From contig CAKUEI010000041.1 in assembly GCA_934646175.1 (NCBI GenBank), positions 1 through 14,593 on the forward strand: a stretch of DNA of 14,593 nucleotides, given 5' to 3'. The notes beneath the pieces were generated by a model. The model was given only the letters and a program-made list of their open reading frames with translations. It was not told where the DNA came from and did not search any database. The position numbers and the translations under genes were made by a program. Shown here piece by piece: positions 14,110-14,593 of the stretch (its first letter is position 1; the number at the start of each line of letters is the position of its first letter). This stretch comes from an uncultured Oscillospiraceae bacterium (GTDB lineage: Bacteria; Bacillota; Clostridia; Oscillospirales; Oscillospiraceae).

Positions 14110-14180
14110 CCGCCTGCAGGCGGCATTGGGGACTGGGGTGAGCCCCAGCAAGCGCGTTTGTCCTACAAACGCTATGCTTG
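14110..14180. repeat. Multi-hairpin intergenic element
   Basis: Three consecutive fold-backs fill the non-coding gap. They are CCGCCTGCAGGCGG (14110-14123, perfect palindrome), CTGGGG/CCCCAG with loop TGAG (14133-14148), and a longer one with outer arms CAAGC/GCTTG (14149-14153, 14176-14180) enclosing GCGTTTGT, CCT, ACAAACGC (14154-14172). None is followed by a T run, so it looks like a REP-type element rather than a terminator. Genome-wide copy number is unknown from this window. Confidence 0.5.
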
Positions 14181-14204
14181 TGTCAATGCTCGCAACAGCG
14201 TGAA

Positions 14205-14593
14205 TTAGGGAAAGGTCCGATCGGCCACTTTCCCATAGTAGCCTGCGCCGATCATTGCGGATACGGGAACCGTCAGTATCACAGCCGCTGTACTGCATAT
14301 GCCCTGAGCAAGCTCCACTGCCAGATAGTCAGAACTCAGAATTTGATGAAGCTGCACGCCATACGAACAAAACACCAGCATGGTGATCAGTGCACTGCCG
14401 ACAAACGCAAAAATCAGCGTATTGCTCATGGTGCCGATCATATCCCGGCCCAACCGCATAGCACTGCGGAACAGTTCCTTTCTCTTCGCTTGTCCGGCAG
14501 CCAGTGCCACTTCGCGCACGGCAGACAGCACCGAAACGGCAACATCCATGACCGCCCCCAGCGATGCGATCATCATACCCGCAAACAGGAGCA
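14205..14593 (-). CDS. YibE/F-family membrane protein, C-terminal part (runs off the right edge)
   Basis: The reading frame is open to the edge; the visible part is about 129 codons and ends at TAA (14205-14207). It begins inside a hydrophobic helix (LLFAGMMIASLGAVMDVA), continues with VSVLSAVREVALAAG, the segment LGRDMIGTMSNTLIFAFVGSALITMLVF, and a final hydrophobic stretch ending VPVSAMIGAGYYGK. The GAVMDVA and GRDMIGTMSNTLIFA segments are characteristic of YibE/F-like multi-pass membrane proteins, whose role is not established. ATG codons at 14576 and 14573 are internal Met residues, not the start. Confidence 0.85.
   Translation of the reverse strand, partial: LLFAGMMIASLGAVMDVAVSVLSAVREVALAAGQAKRKELFRSAMRLGRDMIGTMSNTLIFAFVGSALITMLVFCSYGVQLHQILSSDYLAVELAQGICSTAAVILTVPVSAMIGAGYYGKVADRTFP

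Noticed and set aside
13272..14126. 284-codon open frame on the minus strand opposite lrgB
   Set aside because: It runs through lrgB and a terminator and is a low-complexity Gly/Asp/Gln/His product. No ribosome site or known domain supports it.
1..14593. CRISPR array, prophage, insertion sequence or toxin-antitoxin module
   Set aside because: No regularly spaced repeats, transposase or integrase motifs, or small paired genes of that type were found on either strand.

Overview
The window looks like a chromosomal segment of a gut-type Clostridia bacterium, most likely from the Oscillospiraceae/Ruminococcaceae area. The evidence is the moderately GC-rich coding sequence, Gram-positive style GGAGG ribosome binding sites, sigma-A promoters with 17-bp spacers, a T-box riboswitch on valS, a mini-RNase III gene and an oleate hydratase. 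Species cannot be fixed from the sequence alone. Most of the window is housekeeping, with a few accessory genes. I see no CRISPR array, transposase, phage module or defence island.

Layout. Positions 1-1621 (minus strand) hold a hypothetical Cys-rich protein, a DUF4430 lipoprotein with its own promoter, mini-RNase III (mrnC), and the first 31 codons of an NAD-dependent epimerase-like protein that runs off the left edge. Positions 1696-5117 (plus strand) hold an EamA-family exporter and a TetR-type regulator as one unit. A terminator follows, then a separately promoted oleate hydratase with its catalytic Glu and Tyr. A perfect 19-bp hairpin separates it from the convergent valS. Positions 5184-12515 (minus strand) run, in transcription order, alaS, a 190-residue hypothetical protein, a HIT-family protein, a YcxB-like membrane protein, then valS. 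ValS has a consensus promoter and a T-box leader of its own.

Positions 12646-12799 hold a plus-strand tRNA-Gly(CCC) with promoter and terminator, divergent from alaS. Positions 12877-13976 hold an lrgA-lrgB pair with a promoter and a strong terminator. The right edge holds the C-terminal part of a YibE/F-family membrane protein on the minus strand, preceded by a 228-bp gene-free gap rich in hairpins.

The most unusual structure is at 9671-9927. The last 81 bp of alaS is present twice (80/81 identical), flanking a 95-bp palindrome-rich insert. The distal copy keeps the next gene's start codon two bases after an alaS stop codon, so both neighbouring genes remain intact. Other points of interest are a compact attenuator-like hairpin in the alaS leader, the T-box with a probable GUG specifier, and a second multi-hairpin intergenic element near 14110-14180.
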